In this document: piece by piece, positions 8,929 to 16,331 of the stretch
Position numbering within the stretch: position 1 is the stretch's first letter
Layout: every line of letters starts with the position of its first letter
Source: JBBSTY01 sp038235385
GTDB taxonomy: Bacteria; Actinomycetota; Acidimicrobiia; Acidimicrobiales; Acidimicrobilacustridaceae
DNA: 22,842 bases
NCBI GenBank assembly: GCA_038235385.1
Contig: JBBSTY010000059.1
Span: 1-22,842 of the forward strand
Direction: 5' to 3'
The notes under the pieces: generated by a model
Seen by the model: only the letters and a program-made list of their open reading frames with translations
What the model was told of the DNA's origin: nothing
Databases searched by the model: none
Made by a program: the position numbers and the translations under genes

Positions 8929-8946
8929 GGTGAACGGCAGGTGAAC
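8929..8946 (-). promoter_or_regulatory. PHO box (RegX3/PhoP-type direct repeat) upstream of pstS
   Basis: On the minus strand the sequence reads GTTCACC-N4-GTTCACC, two identical 7-mers with an 11-bp period. This is the arrangement of PHO boxes bound by actinobacterial PhoP/RegX3. A weaker in-phase copy (GTCACC) occurs 22 bp further toward the gene, at 8907-8912. The box is 91 bp upstream of the pstS start. Seen directly; binding is inferred. Confidence 0.8.
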
Positions 8947-8995
8947 AGCACCGGAAGGTTTCGCCGAGGTGGCGGACCGGCCGTCGGCGCCGGGC

Positions 8996-9445
8996 TCAGT
9001 GATCCCTCGACGTGCGCTCCCATGTCGTGAACGCCTCGAGCAGCGGCCGATCTCGATCGTAGGAGAGCAGGCTCGCCGCCTTGGAGGGCGTGACCCACCG
9101 GATCCCGTCGACCTCGTGGTTCTCGGCGAACGACCCGCCGGCGACCGTCATGATCCAGTAGCGCACGAGCTTGGTTCGACCCTTGCCGTCGAGGTAGGCC
9201 GTCGGCGGGAGCTCGTCACCGAACTCGACCTCGAGTCCGGTCTCCTCGCGCACCTCACGTCGCGCCGCGTCTCGGAAGGACTCACCCGGATCCAGCTTCC
9301 CCTTGGCGAAGCTCCAGTCGTCGTACTTGGGACGGTGCACGAGCAACACCTCGATCCCGTCGTCGGTACGACGCCAGACCACACCCCCGGCGGCGCGCAC
9401 CTCGGGCTCGTCCGGGCTCCGCCCGCCTCGGCCATCTCGGCTCAA
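8996..9445 (-). CDS. Nudix hydrolase, MutT1-like
   Basis: Contains a full Nudix box beginning at GKLDPGESF and ending REVREETGL, matching Gx5Ex7REUxEExGU, preceded by AAGGVVWRR and LLVHRPKYDDWSFAKG. Members hydrolyse nucleoside diphosphates linked to another group, such as oxidised nucleotides or (in some MutT1-type enzymes) diadenosine polyphosphates. The protein is a single Nudix domain and lacks the C-terminal phosphatase domain of mycobacterial MutT1. The start is uncertain: TTG 9445 gives 149 residues and is the only in-frame start between the ppk stop and the domain, while GTG 9400 would give 134; neither has a convincing ribosome-binding site. It lies about 70 bp after ppk on the same strand, echoing the ppk-mutT1 neighbourhood of mycobacteria. 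Confidence 0.85.
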   Translation of the reverse strand: MSRDGRGGRSPDEPEVRAAGGVVWRRTDDGIEVLLVHRPKYDDWSFAKGKLDPGESFRDAARREVREETGLEVEFGDELPPTAYLDGKGRTKLVRYWIMTVAGGSFAENHEVDGIRWVTPSKAASLLSYDRDRPLLEAFTTWERTSRDH

Positions 9446-9518
9446 GGGAGGACCGGCGTGGTCAGGCGGACCGGAACCGATGGAGCGACGACCCGCGAAC
9501 GTCCACCTCGATCGTGGC

Positions 9519-11627
9519 TCACGGGGAGACCTCGGGACGACGTCGCGTGAGCTCCAGCTCCTGGAGCCGGAGGTGGGTGTCGACCGTGCCCGCGCCCTCC
9601 ACCGGGTGCCAGTCGCCGTCGGGATCGAGCACCCAGGCGAGGGTGTCATCGGCCAGGTTGACGTCCAGGACCTCGGCGAGGCGGTCCTGGAGCTCCGGGT
9701 CGGTGATCGGCGCGAGCGCCTCGACCCGTCGGTCGAGGTTGCGGGGCATCATGTCGGCCGAGCCGATGTAGTAGGCCGGCCCGTCGTCGGGCCCGCCGTG
9801 GGCGAAGTGGTAGAGGCGGGAGTGCTCGAGGTACCGGCCGATGATCGAGCGCACCCGGATGTTCTCCGACAGCCCGGCGACCCCGGGCCGCAGGCAGCAG
9901 ATCCCCCGCACGACGAGATCGATCTGGGTCCCGCGGGCCGACGCGGCGTACAGCGCGTCGATGAGCTGGGCGTCGACCAGGCTGTTCATCTTCAGGATGA
10001 TCCGACCGCGCGCACCCAGGTCCGCCTCGTGCTCGATGAGCTCGGTGATGCGCGGCCGGAGGTCGCGGGGAGAGATGAGCAACTTCTCGAACTGCATGTC
10101 GTGCCCGTAGCCGGTGAGGAAGTTGAACAGCTGGGTGAGGTCGGACCCGATGTCGGGGTCGCAGGTGAGCAGACCGAAGTCCTCGTAGAGCCGAGCCGTC
10201 TTGGGGTTGTAGTTGCCCGTCCCCACGTGGCAGTACCGACGCATGCCGTCGCTCTCGTCGCGCACGACGAGGGTGGTCTTGGTGTGGATCTTCAGACCCG
10301 GGAGCCCGTACACCACGTGCACGCCGGCCTTCTCCAGCTCTCGTGCCCACTCGATGTTGTTCTTCTCGTCGAAGCGCGCCTTGAGCTCGACCAGCGCCGC
10401 CACCTGCTTGCCGCGCTCGGCGGCCCGGATGAGCGAGCGGATGATCGAGCTGTCGCCCGAGGTCCGGTACAGCGTGAGCTTGATCGCCAGCACCTTCGGA
10501 TCGGAGGAGGCCTGACGCACGAACTCCTCGACCGAGGTGGAGAACGAGCTGTAGGGGTGGTGGACGAGCACGTCACCCTGGCGCAGGACGGCGAAGAAGT
10601 TGACCGGTGTGTCGTCGTCGGAGATCAACCGGTGCTGGGTGACCGGCAACCACGGCGGATCTTTCAGGTCCGGACGGTCGAGCCCGTGCACCGCCCACAA
10701 CCCGCTGAGATCCAGCGGTCCCCGCAACGTGTAGACGTCGTCGTCGTCGATGTCGAGCTCGCGTTGGAGCAGATCGCGCACCTCCTCGGACATGTCGGCC
10801 GAGACCTCGAGGCGCACGGCGCGGCCGAAGCGGCGACGCCGGAGCTCGAGCTCCACCGCGGCGAGGAGATCGTCGGCCTCCTCGTCCTCGAGGGTGAGAT
10901 CCGCGTTGCGCGTGACCCGGAAGGCTTCGTACCCGAGGATCTCGAGGCCCGGGAAGAGCGCGTCGAGGTGCTGGGAGATGACCTGCTCGAGCGGGACGAA
11001 GCGCTCGCCGTCGGGCATGACGACGAAGCGCGGCAGGAGCAGGGGGACCTTGACCCGGGCGAAGCGTCGCTCGGCGATGTCCGGATCGTGCATCACCACG
11101 GCCAGGTTCAGCGACAGGTCCGAGATGTACGGGAACGGGTGGCCCGGGTCGACGGCCAACGGGGTCAGGACCGGGAAGATCCGCTCCGCGAAGACCTCGT
11201 CGAGGTACTTGCGGTCGTCGTCGTCGAGCTGGGCCCACTGCGAGAAGATGAAGCCGGCGCCCGCGAGCTCGGGAACCGCTTGCTCGTGGAAGATGCGCTC
11301 CTGACGTTCCACGAGCCCGACCACGCGATCGCGCACCTCGAGGAGCTGCTGGGCGGGGGTGCGGCCGTCCGGCGTCCGGCTGGTGAGCCCGGCGGCCACC
11401 TGGTCCTTGAGACCGGCCACGCGGACCTGGAAGAACTCGTCGAGGTTCTGGCTGAAGATGGCGAGGAACTTCACCCGCTCGAGCAGGGGCACCGCGGGGT
11501 CCTCGGCGAGCGCGATCACGCGGGCGTTGAAGTCGAGCCAGGAGAGCTCCCGGTTCAGGAAGCGCTCGGAGGTGCCGTGGACACCGACTGCCGCGTGATC
11601 GTTCTCGGGCGTGGAAGGGTCCGGCAT
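9519..11627 (-). CDS. ppk: Polyphosphate kinase 1
   Basis: 702 residues from ATG 11627; the open frame extends 23 codons further but with no better start. The N-terminal domain opens with FLNRELSWLDFNARV and FLAIFSQNLDEFFQVRV, both hallmarks of PPK1. The catalytic half contains GLPGLKIHTK with H448, matching the phospho-accepting histidine (E. coli H435), YCHVGTGNYNPKTARLYED (466-483), and RYLEHSRLYHF with H602, matching E. coli H592. It makes polyphosphate from ATP reversibly, storing phosphate that the pst system imports. It sits upstream of the Nudix gene and the pst operon on one strand. Length matches the family; all key residues are present. Confidence 0.97.
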   Translation of the reverse strand: MPDPSTPENDHAAVGVHGTSERFLNRELSWLDFNARVIALAEDPAVPLLERVKFLAIFSQNLDEFFQVRVAGLKDQVAAGLTSRTPDGRTPAQQLLEVRDRVVGLVERQERIFHEQAVPELAGAGFIFSQWAQLDDDDRKYLDEVFAERIFPVLTPLAVDPGHPFPYISDLSLNLAVVMHDPDIAERRFARVKVPLLLPRFVVMPDGERFVPLEQVISQHLDALFPGLEILGYEAFRVTRNADLTLEDEEADDLLAAVELELRRRRFGRAVRLEVSADMSEEVRDLLQRELDIDDDDVYTLRGPLDLSGLWAVHGLDRPDLKDPPWLPVTQHRLISDDDTPVNFFAVLRQGDVLVHHPYSSFSTSVEEFVRQASSDPKVLAIKLTLYRTSGDSSIIRSLIRAAERGKQVAALVELKARFDEKNNIEWARELEKAGVHVVYGLPGLKIHTKTTLVVRDESDGMRRYCHVGTGNYNPKTARLYEDFGLLTCDPDIGSDLTQLFNFLTGYGHDMQFEKLLISPRDLRPRITELIEHEADLGARGRIILKMNSLVDAQLIDALYAASARGTQIDLVVRGICCLRPGVAGLSENIRVRSIIGRYLEHSRLYHFAHGGPDDGPAYYIGSADMMPRNLDRRVEALAPITDPELQDRLAEVLDVNLADDTLAWVLDPDGDWHPVEGAGTVDTHLRLQELELTRRRPEVSP

Positions 11628-11723
11628 GCGATCGACGTTACCGGTTGTCCACCTGGCCGGCCGCCGACGGCGCCCGGTCGCAGACGGCGACCGCACCCCG
11701 GCTCGACCCAGGCCGCGCCGTGG

Positions 11724-12227
11724 TCACCCCGCGGACGGACCAGGCTCGCTCGACCGCTCCGACGGCTCCGACGGCTCGTCGGCGGCAGTCGCTGGTTCGG
11801 GGATCGCTGCTTCGGCGGTCGCGGGCTCGGCGATCGCCTCCTCGCCCGTCGGTGCGTCGGCGGTCGGTTCGCCAGCGCGAGCCGAGGCCGCCTCGGCCTC
11901 GGGGGAGGCGTCCACCTCGGCGGTGCTCGATGCAGGCGTGGCCGATGCCGGCTGGTAGTCGTCGTCGGGCAGACCGAGGTCCCACTGGAGCAGCAGGTTC
12001 TCGCGTTCGGCATCGCGGATCACGCGCTCGCGGTTGCGGCGGAACTGGGGATCGTGCGGCGGGAGGAGGAGCAGGCGCGCGGCGGTCCGGGAGCGGAACT
12101 CGTCGATCACCGAGCGGTCGCCGAAGTCCGAGCGAACCTCCCAGTGGGGCGCGACCGGACCCAGGTAGACCACGTTCACATGGCCTCGGGGAGGCTCGGT
12201 GTTGACGACGGGTTCGGTGACAGCCAT
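11724..12227 (-). CDS. Hypothetical protein with Ala/Glu/Pro-rich tail
   Basis: 167 residues; I do not recognise the family. The first 90 or so residues look folded, with a hydrophobic strand (HVNVVYLGPVAPHWEV), a charged middle (RSVIDEFRSRTAARLLLLPP) and an arginine-rich helix. The remaining 75 residues are a disordered-looking acidic tail of Ala, Glu, Pro, Ser and Thr, ending with SEP-type repeats much like those at the end of the sensor kinase. No signal peptide or membrane segment. Its stop is 96 bp before the ppk start on the same strand, so the two may be co-transcribed. Codon pattern (GC-rich third positions) agrees with a real gene. The ATG has only a poor ribosome-binding site. Confidence 0.7.
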   Translation of the reverse strand: MAVTEPVVNTEPPRGHVNVVYLGPVAPHWEVRSDFGDRSVIDEFRSRTAARLLLLPPHDPQFRRNRERVIRDAERENLLLQWDLGLPDDDYQPASATPASSTAEVDASPEAEAASARAGEPTADAPTGEEAIAEPATAEAAIPEPATAADEPSEPSERSSEPGPSAG

Positions 12228-12369
12228 GCCGGTCGGGTTCCTTCGTGCTCGGACGGACCCACCAACCTACCCCTGGCACCCCGCCACATCGACCCGGGCT
12301 CCGCCGATCCTCGCCCGCCGGCGCATCGAGGCGAGCCGATCCCGAGGGGAGGCGGGGCCGGTCGGTCGG

Positions 12370-14025
12370 TCAGTTCCCCGTCTCGGAGCGGCTCTTGAGG
12401 GTGGCGGTGAGCGCACGACGCTCGCCCTTGCGTTCGATGTCGATGGTGATCATCTCGCCCGCCTCGCGGTTGCGGATGAGCTCGCCGACGTCGGTCGACG
12501 ACGTGACCGGCTGTCCGTCGATCCCGACGATGACATCGCCGGGTTGGAGACCAGCAGCCTCCGCGCCCGAACCGGGCACCACCTCGGAGATGAACGCGCC
12601 GTCCTCGGCGGTGACCCCGTAGCGCTCCAGCGCCGCCGCCGTGACGTCGCTCACCGACTGGGTGCTGACACCGAGGAACGGCGACTCCGGCGTGATGTCG
12701 CCACGGCCGGCCTTGAGGTCGTCGATCAGGGGCTTCAACAGATCGATGGCGATGGCGAACCCGATGTTCTGGGCGTCGTCGATGATCGCGGTGTTGATGC
12801 CGACGACCTGGCCCTGGGCGTTCAGGAGCGGGCCTCCGGAGTTCCCCGGGTTGATCGCCGCGTCGGTCTGGATGAGGTTGCGGAGCGTGCCCTCGCGGGT
12901 CTGGATGTTGCGGTCCTTGGCCGACACGATGCCCTCGGTGACGCTCGGTGGGCCACCGAGGTTGAGGGCGTTGCCGATGGCGACCACCGGATCGCCGACC
13001 ACGATGTCGGCGGAGCTGCCGAGCACTGCCGGGACGAGGGGATCGGTGTCGGCGATGCGGATGAGCGCGATGTCGTCGTTCGGGAAGCTGCCCACCAGCG
13101 TGGCGTCGAGCTCGTGGCCGTCGTAGAGGGTGACTCGCATGGCGCTCGACCCGTTGATCACGTGGGCGTTCGTGAGCACGAGCCCGTCGTCGCTGATGAT
13201 CACGCCGGATCCGGCGCCGAACGGTGTCGTGCCCGACGGCGACGACAGGTCGGTGCGGATCGAGACCACCGACGGTTGCGCCTTCTCGAGGAGCTCGTAG
13301 ATGTCGAGCGGCGCCACGAGGGTCGGGGCGGGTCCGCGGTCCGCGCGTCCGCCGGCGTCCGAACCGTCCGGGCCGACGAACGTGACGAACAGGCCGCCGG
13401 TGATGAGCGAGGCGATCACCGCGCTCACGACGCCGATGGCCATCGCCGCGCGCATGCTCGTGCTGCGTCGGGGGGCCTCGGCGGGGTGGCCACCCGGAGG
13501 AGCGGCCAGCTGCGGGACCCCTCCCGCCGCGCCGAGGCCTCCGAAGCGTGACGGGTCGTACTCCGGGGGTCCGGGTGGGAGCCCACCCGAGGCGCTCTGG
13601 TTCCACCACGGGCTCGCCGCATCCACGGGCCGGTGGCTCGGGAACGCCGCAGGTGTCCACGGGTCGCCTGCCGGCGCCGGGGAGCGCCACGCGGGAGCGG
13701 CGTCGGTCGACCCGGCGGACACGGACCCCTGCGCCGGCGCGTCGGCGGACCCGAACGGCGAGCCGGACGGGAGGGTCCCCGCGAACGCGGCGTCGTCGTT
13801 CGGTGCCGCACCCGGGGCCGGGAAGGCGCCGCGGGGGAGCTCGGTGGTCGCGGCGTCGGGCGCGACGGACGGTTCACCGGGACGCGACCACGCCACGTGG
13901 GCCGGAGCCGCCCGGTCCGGTGCGGGTCGGTCCGGTGCGGGTGCGGCCGGGAACCCGGGAGCAGACGCGGCTCGCGGCGGGCGTGGGCCGCCCGATGTGT
14001 CACCGTGCTCGACTGAATCGACCAT
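12370..14025 (-). CDS. htrA: HtrA/DegP-like membrane serine protease with PDZ domain
   Basis: 551 residues from ATG 14025, chosen for the GAGGGG ribosome-binding site just upstream; a GTG 18 codons earlier lacks one. The order is a Pro/Ala/Gly-rich cytoplasmic segment (1-190), one membrane helix (about 192-217), a trypsin-like domain with catalytic H288 (TNAHV), D318 (NDDIAL) and S396 (GNSGGP), and one PDZ domain (about 448-545, with GLQPGDVIVGIDGQPV). The protease faces outside and should trim or degrade misfolded envelope proteins. M. tuberculosis has the same layout in HtrA and places it in the sigE-rseA-htrA-tatB cluster, the genes of which also lie near here. The gene is divergent from a WhiB gene, with 163 bp between starts. 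Confidence 0.94.
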   Translation of the reverse strand: MVDSVEHGDTSGGPRPPRAASAPGFPAAPAPDRPAPDRAAPAHVAWSRPGEPSVAPDAATTELPRGAFPAPGAAPNDDAAFAGTLPSGSPFGSADAPAQGSVSAGSTDAAPAWRSPAPAGDPWTPAAFPSHRPVDAASPWWNQSASGGLPPGPPEYDPSRFGGLGAAGGVPQLAAPPGGHPAEAPRRSTSMRAAMAIGVVSAVIASLITGGLFVTFVGPDGSDAGGRADRGPAPTLVAPLDIYELLEKAQPSVVSIRTDLSSPSGTTPFGAGSGVIISDDGLVLTNAHVINGSSAMRVTLYDGHELDATLVGSFPNDDIALIRIADTDPLVPAVLGSSADIVVGDPVVAIGNALNLGGPPSVTEGIVSAKDRNIQTREGTLRNLIQTDAAINPGNSGGPLLNAQGQVVGINTAIIDDAQNIGFAIAIDLLKPLIDDLKAGRGDITPESPFLGVSTQSVSDVTAAALERYGVTAEDGAFISEVVPGSGAEAAGLQPGDVIVGIDGQPVTSSTDVGELIRNREAGEMITIDIERKGERRALTATLKSRSETGN

Positions 14026-14136
14026 CGCTCCCCTCGTGGGCAAGGCGTAGCAGGATGGTACCGGCGGATTCGGCTCCACCCGGTGCCGGGCAGTACCGTC
14101 GATCAGAGCCGATCGCGCGAAAATCGTGCTGGACCG

Positions 14137-14162
14137 GGAACTAGTTGAGCGTTGTCACCGTA
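14137..14162 (+). promoter_or_regulatory. Possible ECF sigma promoter upstream of the WhiB gene
   Basis: GGAACT, then exactly 16 bases, then CGTA. The -35 element and spacing are the same as in the GGAACT-N16-CGTT found upstream of the sigma factor gene at 16151-16176; the -10 differs at one base. It ends 26 bp before the ATG. Suggestive only. Confidence 0.4.
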
Positions 14163-14188
14163 GAACTACCAGGACAACGGAGGCGTAC

Positions 14189-14461
14189 ATGGACAACGAA
14201 TGGATGGCACGAGGCAACTGTCGCTTCGAGCCCCCTGCCACCTTCTTCCCCAGCGACGGCGTCGGCGTGGAGATCGCCAAGCGGATCTGCGAGACCTGCG
14301 TCGCCAAGGAGCCGTGCCTCGAGTACGCGCTCGCCCACCGCATCGACCACGGCGTCTGGGGCGGCACCTCGGAACGGCAGCGCCGGCGCATCCTGAAGAA
14401 GCGCAAGTCCACCGTCACCGCGGTCGAGACCCCCAAGGTCACCAGCTCCGCCAGCGCCTGA
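14189..14461 (+). CDS. WhiB-family iron-sulfur transcription factor
   Basis: 90 residues from ATG 14189, fixed by a strong GGAGG at 14179-14183. Four cysteines in the WhiB pattern (C11, C34, C37, C43; CxxC then x5-C) would hold a 4Fe-4S cluster. A GVWGG turn (55-59) and a basic tail (RQRRRILKKRK) for DNA contact follow. WhiB proteins are found in actinobacteria and their phages and act with sigma factors as redox-aware regulators. Which WhiB class this belongs to is unclear; the spacing between C11 and C34 is ordinary. The gene is divergent from htrA and convergent with the anti-sigma gene, splitting what in mycobacteria is a continuous sigE-rseA-htrA run. Confidence 0.93.
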   Translation: MDNEWMARGNCRFEPPATFFPSDGVGVEIAKRICETCVAKEPCLEYALAHRIDHGVWGGTSERQRRRILKKRKSTVTAVETPKVTSSASA

Positions 14462-14502
14462 TCACGGCGGCCGTCGCCGACCTGACCACGAGATCCTGAT
14501 GC

Positions 14503-14526
14503 GAACGGCGGCGCGAGCCGCCGTTC
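14503..14526 (+). terminator. Stem-loop terminator after the WhiB gene
   Basis: Perfect 9-bp inverted repeat gaacggcgg / ccgccgttc with a 6-base loop, 41 bases past the WhiB stop. No T-run follows, which is common in GC-rich actinobacteria. Confidence 0.65.
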
Positions 14527-14579
14527 AGCGCGTGGCGTCGCGGACGGGGTCCACGGAGGCGTCCCGAGCGGTGCCCGGT

Positions 14580-14607
14580 CGAGCGCACCGCTGCGGTGGT
14601 GCGCTCG
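14580..14607. terminator. Stem-loop between convergent WhiB and anti-sigma genes
   Basis: Perfect 10-bp inverted repeat cgagcgcacc / ggtgcgctcg with an 8-base loop, lying about 60 bases past the anti-sigma stop when read on the minus strand. It can act from either side. No T-run is seen. Confidence 0.6.
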
Positions 14608-14622
14608 CCTCGTCGCGGCAGT

Positions 14623-14679
14623 GCCCTCAGGAACCGGACAGGCCCTCAGGAACCGGACTGGCCCTCAGGAACCGGACAG
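14623..14679. repeat. 19-bp tandem repeat, three copies, at the anti-sigma 3' end
   Basis: Unit gccctcaggaaccggacag at 14623-14641, 14642-14660 and 14661-14679; the middle copy differs at one base (ctg for cag). The copy at 14661-14679 encodes the last four residues (LSGS) and the stop of the anti-sigma gene; the other two lie in the untranslated region before the stem-loop. Confidence 0.95.
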
Positions 14680-15546
14680 GCCGAGGGAGAACTGCGTGGC
14701 GACCGATCGACAGCCGTTCCCGGCACGATCCACGAGGGACGGGTCCTCGGCGGTGGGGAGCGCCCCCGCCAACGCCGTCATCTCGTCCTGGCTGGCCGAC
14801 GACTTCTGGGCGATCACCGTGTAGACGACCGGGCCCCGCTCGACCACCATCACCGCTTCCTGGTCGCGCTCGGAGGTCCACGCGGGTTCGCCGTCGAGGT
14901 CGACCATCGTGCCGCCGGAGAGGCGGTCCCACGACACGAGACCGGCCTGTTCGTACACCGACACCATGACGTGCCCGTCGCTGTACACGAGGTGCACGGT
15001 GCGGGTGCCGCCGCTCTGGTACCCCGACACCCGATGGAACTGGCCGGCGAGCTCCGCCGGTGCGCCCATGTCGTCGAGCTCGTCCGCCGGCACGGGTGTG
15101 AAGTCGCCGCTTGCCGGGTCCGCCGTCTGCGGCCCGGCACCGGATGCGGCGGTCGTGGGATCCATCTGCACGTGGCGATCGGCGAATGCGGCGACGGGCG
15201 GCACCACCGAGTCCGCCACCGGCGTGACCCCGATGACCAGCACGAAGGCGGCCGCCGCCACGGCCACCGCGGAGATCACCTTGATGCCGGTGTGCCGTCG
15301 ACCGCGGGCGGATCCGGCGGGGCGCAGCATGCGCTCGTAGAAGCCGAACGGCGGATCGACGGCGGGGAGGTCGCGCACGAGGGAACGCACCGCGGCCACG
15401 GCGGCGAGCTCCTCCTGCACGGCGGGGGAATCGGCGATGAACCGCTCGACCCTGGTCTCCTCGTCGGGCGTGAGCTCACCGTCGAGCAGCGCGCTCAGCA
15501 GCTCACCGAGGTCGTCGGGCGGCACGTCGGCCGTGTCGTGGCTCAT
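14665..15546 (-). CDS. rseA: Membrane anti-sigma factor, RseA-like
   Basis: 293 residues. The start shares ATGA with the sigma factor stop, a 4-base overlap typical of sigma/anti-sigma pairs. The N-terminal 75 residues resemble an anti-sigma domain (LGELLSALLDGELTPDEETRVERFIADSP), but it contains none of the cysteines of the zinc-binding HxxxCxxC type. One membrane helix lies at about 88-108, followed by an external domain of about 180 residues reminiscent of the MucB/RseB fold (HRVSGYQSGGTRTVHLVYSDG). It should hold the ECF sigma factor at the membrane until envelope stress releases it. Mycobacterial RseA is a cytoplasmic zinc protein, so this one is a structural variant. It ends inside a 19-bp tandem repeat. 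Confidence 0.85.
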   Translation of the reverse strand: MSHDTADVPPDDLGELLSALLDGELTPDEETRVERFIADSPAVQEELAAVAAVRSLVRDLPAVDPPFGFYERMLRPAGSARGRRHTGIKVISAVAVAAAAFVLVIGVTPVADSVVPPVAAFADRHVQMDPTTAASGAGPQTADPASGDFTPVPADELDDMGAPAELAGQFHRVSGYQSGGTRTVHLVYSDGHVMVSVYEQAGLVSWDRLSGGTMVDLDGEPAWTSERDQEAVMVVERGPVVYTVIAQKSSASQDEMTALAGALPTAEDPSLVDRAGNGCRSVATQFSLGLSGS

Positions 15547-16061
15547 GCGAGCGCCTTGCGCAGCTGCGAACGGCCGCGGTGGATCCGAGACCGAACGGTG
15601 CCGATCGGCACGCCGAGCGATGCGGCGATCTCGTCGTAGGGCATCCCGACGACGTCGCAGAGCACCACGGCGGCGCGGTAGTCGGGCGCCAGCGCGCGCA
15701 CGGCGTCCTGCACGTGATCGGGCAGGTTCGCCGCGTCGAGCGCCTCGTCCGCCGGGAGCGCACCCGGCAGGACGCGCTCGGCGTCGTCGGGCAGCGCCTC
15801 GACCGGACGACGCTTCTTGCGTCGGACGTCATCGAGGAACGCGTTCGTGGTGATGCGGCTCAACCAACCCTCCATGGATCCCGGCTGATAGGTGGCCAAG
15901 CCCCGGCGGACCCGGAGCAAGACCTCCTGCACGAGATCCTGCGAATCGTCATGGTTTCCCGTGAGCCGATACGCCACCGTGTAGAGGAACCGTCCGTGGT
16001 CTCGGGCGACGTCCTCCCACGAGGGGATCTGAGCGGACCCATCGCCGCTCACGATGACCAC
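15543..16061 (-). CDS. sigE: ECF RNA polymerase sigma factor, SigE-like
   Basis: 172 residues from GTG 16061, preceded by GGGGA at 7 bases. A longer reading from GTG 16115 (190 residues) has no ribosome-binding site and would translate through a strong inverted repeat, so I prefer the shorter form; GTG 16052 is also possible. Region 2 includes AYRLTGNHDDSQDLVQEVLLRV and the helix YQPGSMEGWLSRITTN is close to SigE of mycobacteria, as is VEALPDDAERV; region 4 ends with IGTVRSRIHRGRSQLRKAL. It directs polymerase to GGAAC-type promoters, and one lies upstream of itself, suggesting self-activation. It overlaps the anti-sigma gene by 4 bases. Confidence 0.93.
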   Translation of the reverse strand: MVIVSGDGSAQIPSWEDVARDHGRFLYTVAYRLTGNHDDSQDLVQEVLLRVRRGLATYQPGSMEGWLSRITTNAFLDDVRRKKRRPVEALPDDAERVLPGALPADEALDAANLPDHVQDAVRALAPDYRAAVVLCDVVGMPYDEIAASLGVPIGTVRSRIHRGRSQLRKALA

Positions 16062-16079
16062 CGCACGATCCCCGTACCC

Positions 16080-16108
16080 TCGATCGATCTGGGGACCAGA
16101 TCGATCGA
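16080..16108. promoter_or_regulatory. Perfect inverted repeat in the sigma factor leader
   Basis: Two 13-base arms (tcgatcgatctgg / ccagatcgatcga) around a 3-base centre, lying between the ECF promoter and the preferred GTG start. It could be an RNA hairpin affecting translation or a DNA operator; nothing here decides which. Confidence 0.75.
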
Positions 16109-16150
16109 CGGCCACCGGGAGCAGGCAGCGGACAACGGACTCGACATCGA

Positions 16151-16176
16151 AACGACGCTAGACGCAGATCAGTTCC
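16151..16176 (-). promoter_or_regulatory. ECF-type promoter of the sigma factor gene
   Basis: Minus strand reads GGAACT (16176-16171), 16 bases, CGTT (16154-16151). This matches the -35 GGAAC and -10 CGTT of stress ECF sigma promoters with the right spacing. It lies 90 bp upstream of the preferred start and suggests that the sigma factor activates its own transcription. Confidence 0.75.
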
Positions 16177-16331
16177 CGGGCGGACGTCGGCGAACCGGCC
16201 CTCATGAGCGATCGCGGCGGCGCCGGGGAAATGCGGTCCGGCGCGACACGACCCGGCCCTGGCGGGTCCGGGTCGTTACGAACCTGGGCGCCGAACGTGG
16301 AAGGTTCGACGAGATCGATCGTTGCTCGGGA

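Noticed and set aside
9303..12398. Very long plus-strand open frame (1031 codons) opposite ppk
   Set aside because: It is an antisense frame kept open by high GC content; its protein has no recognisable domain, while the minus strand encodes complete PPK1.
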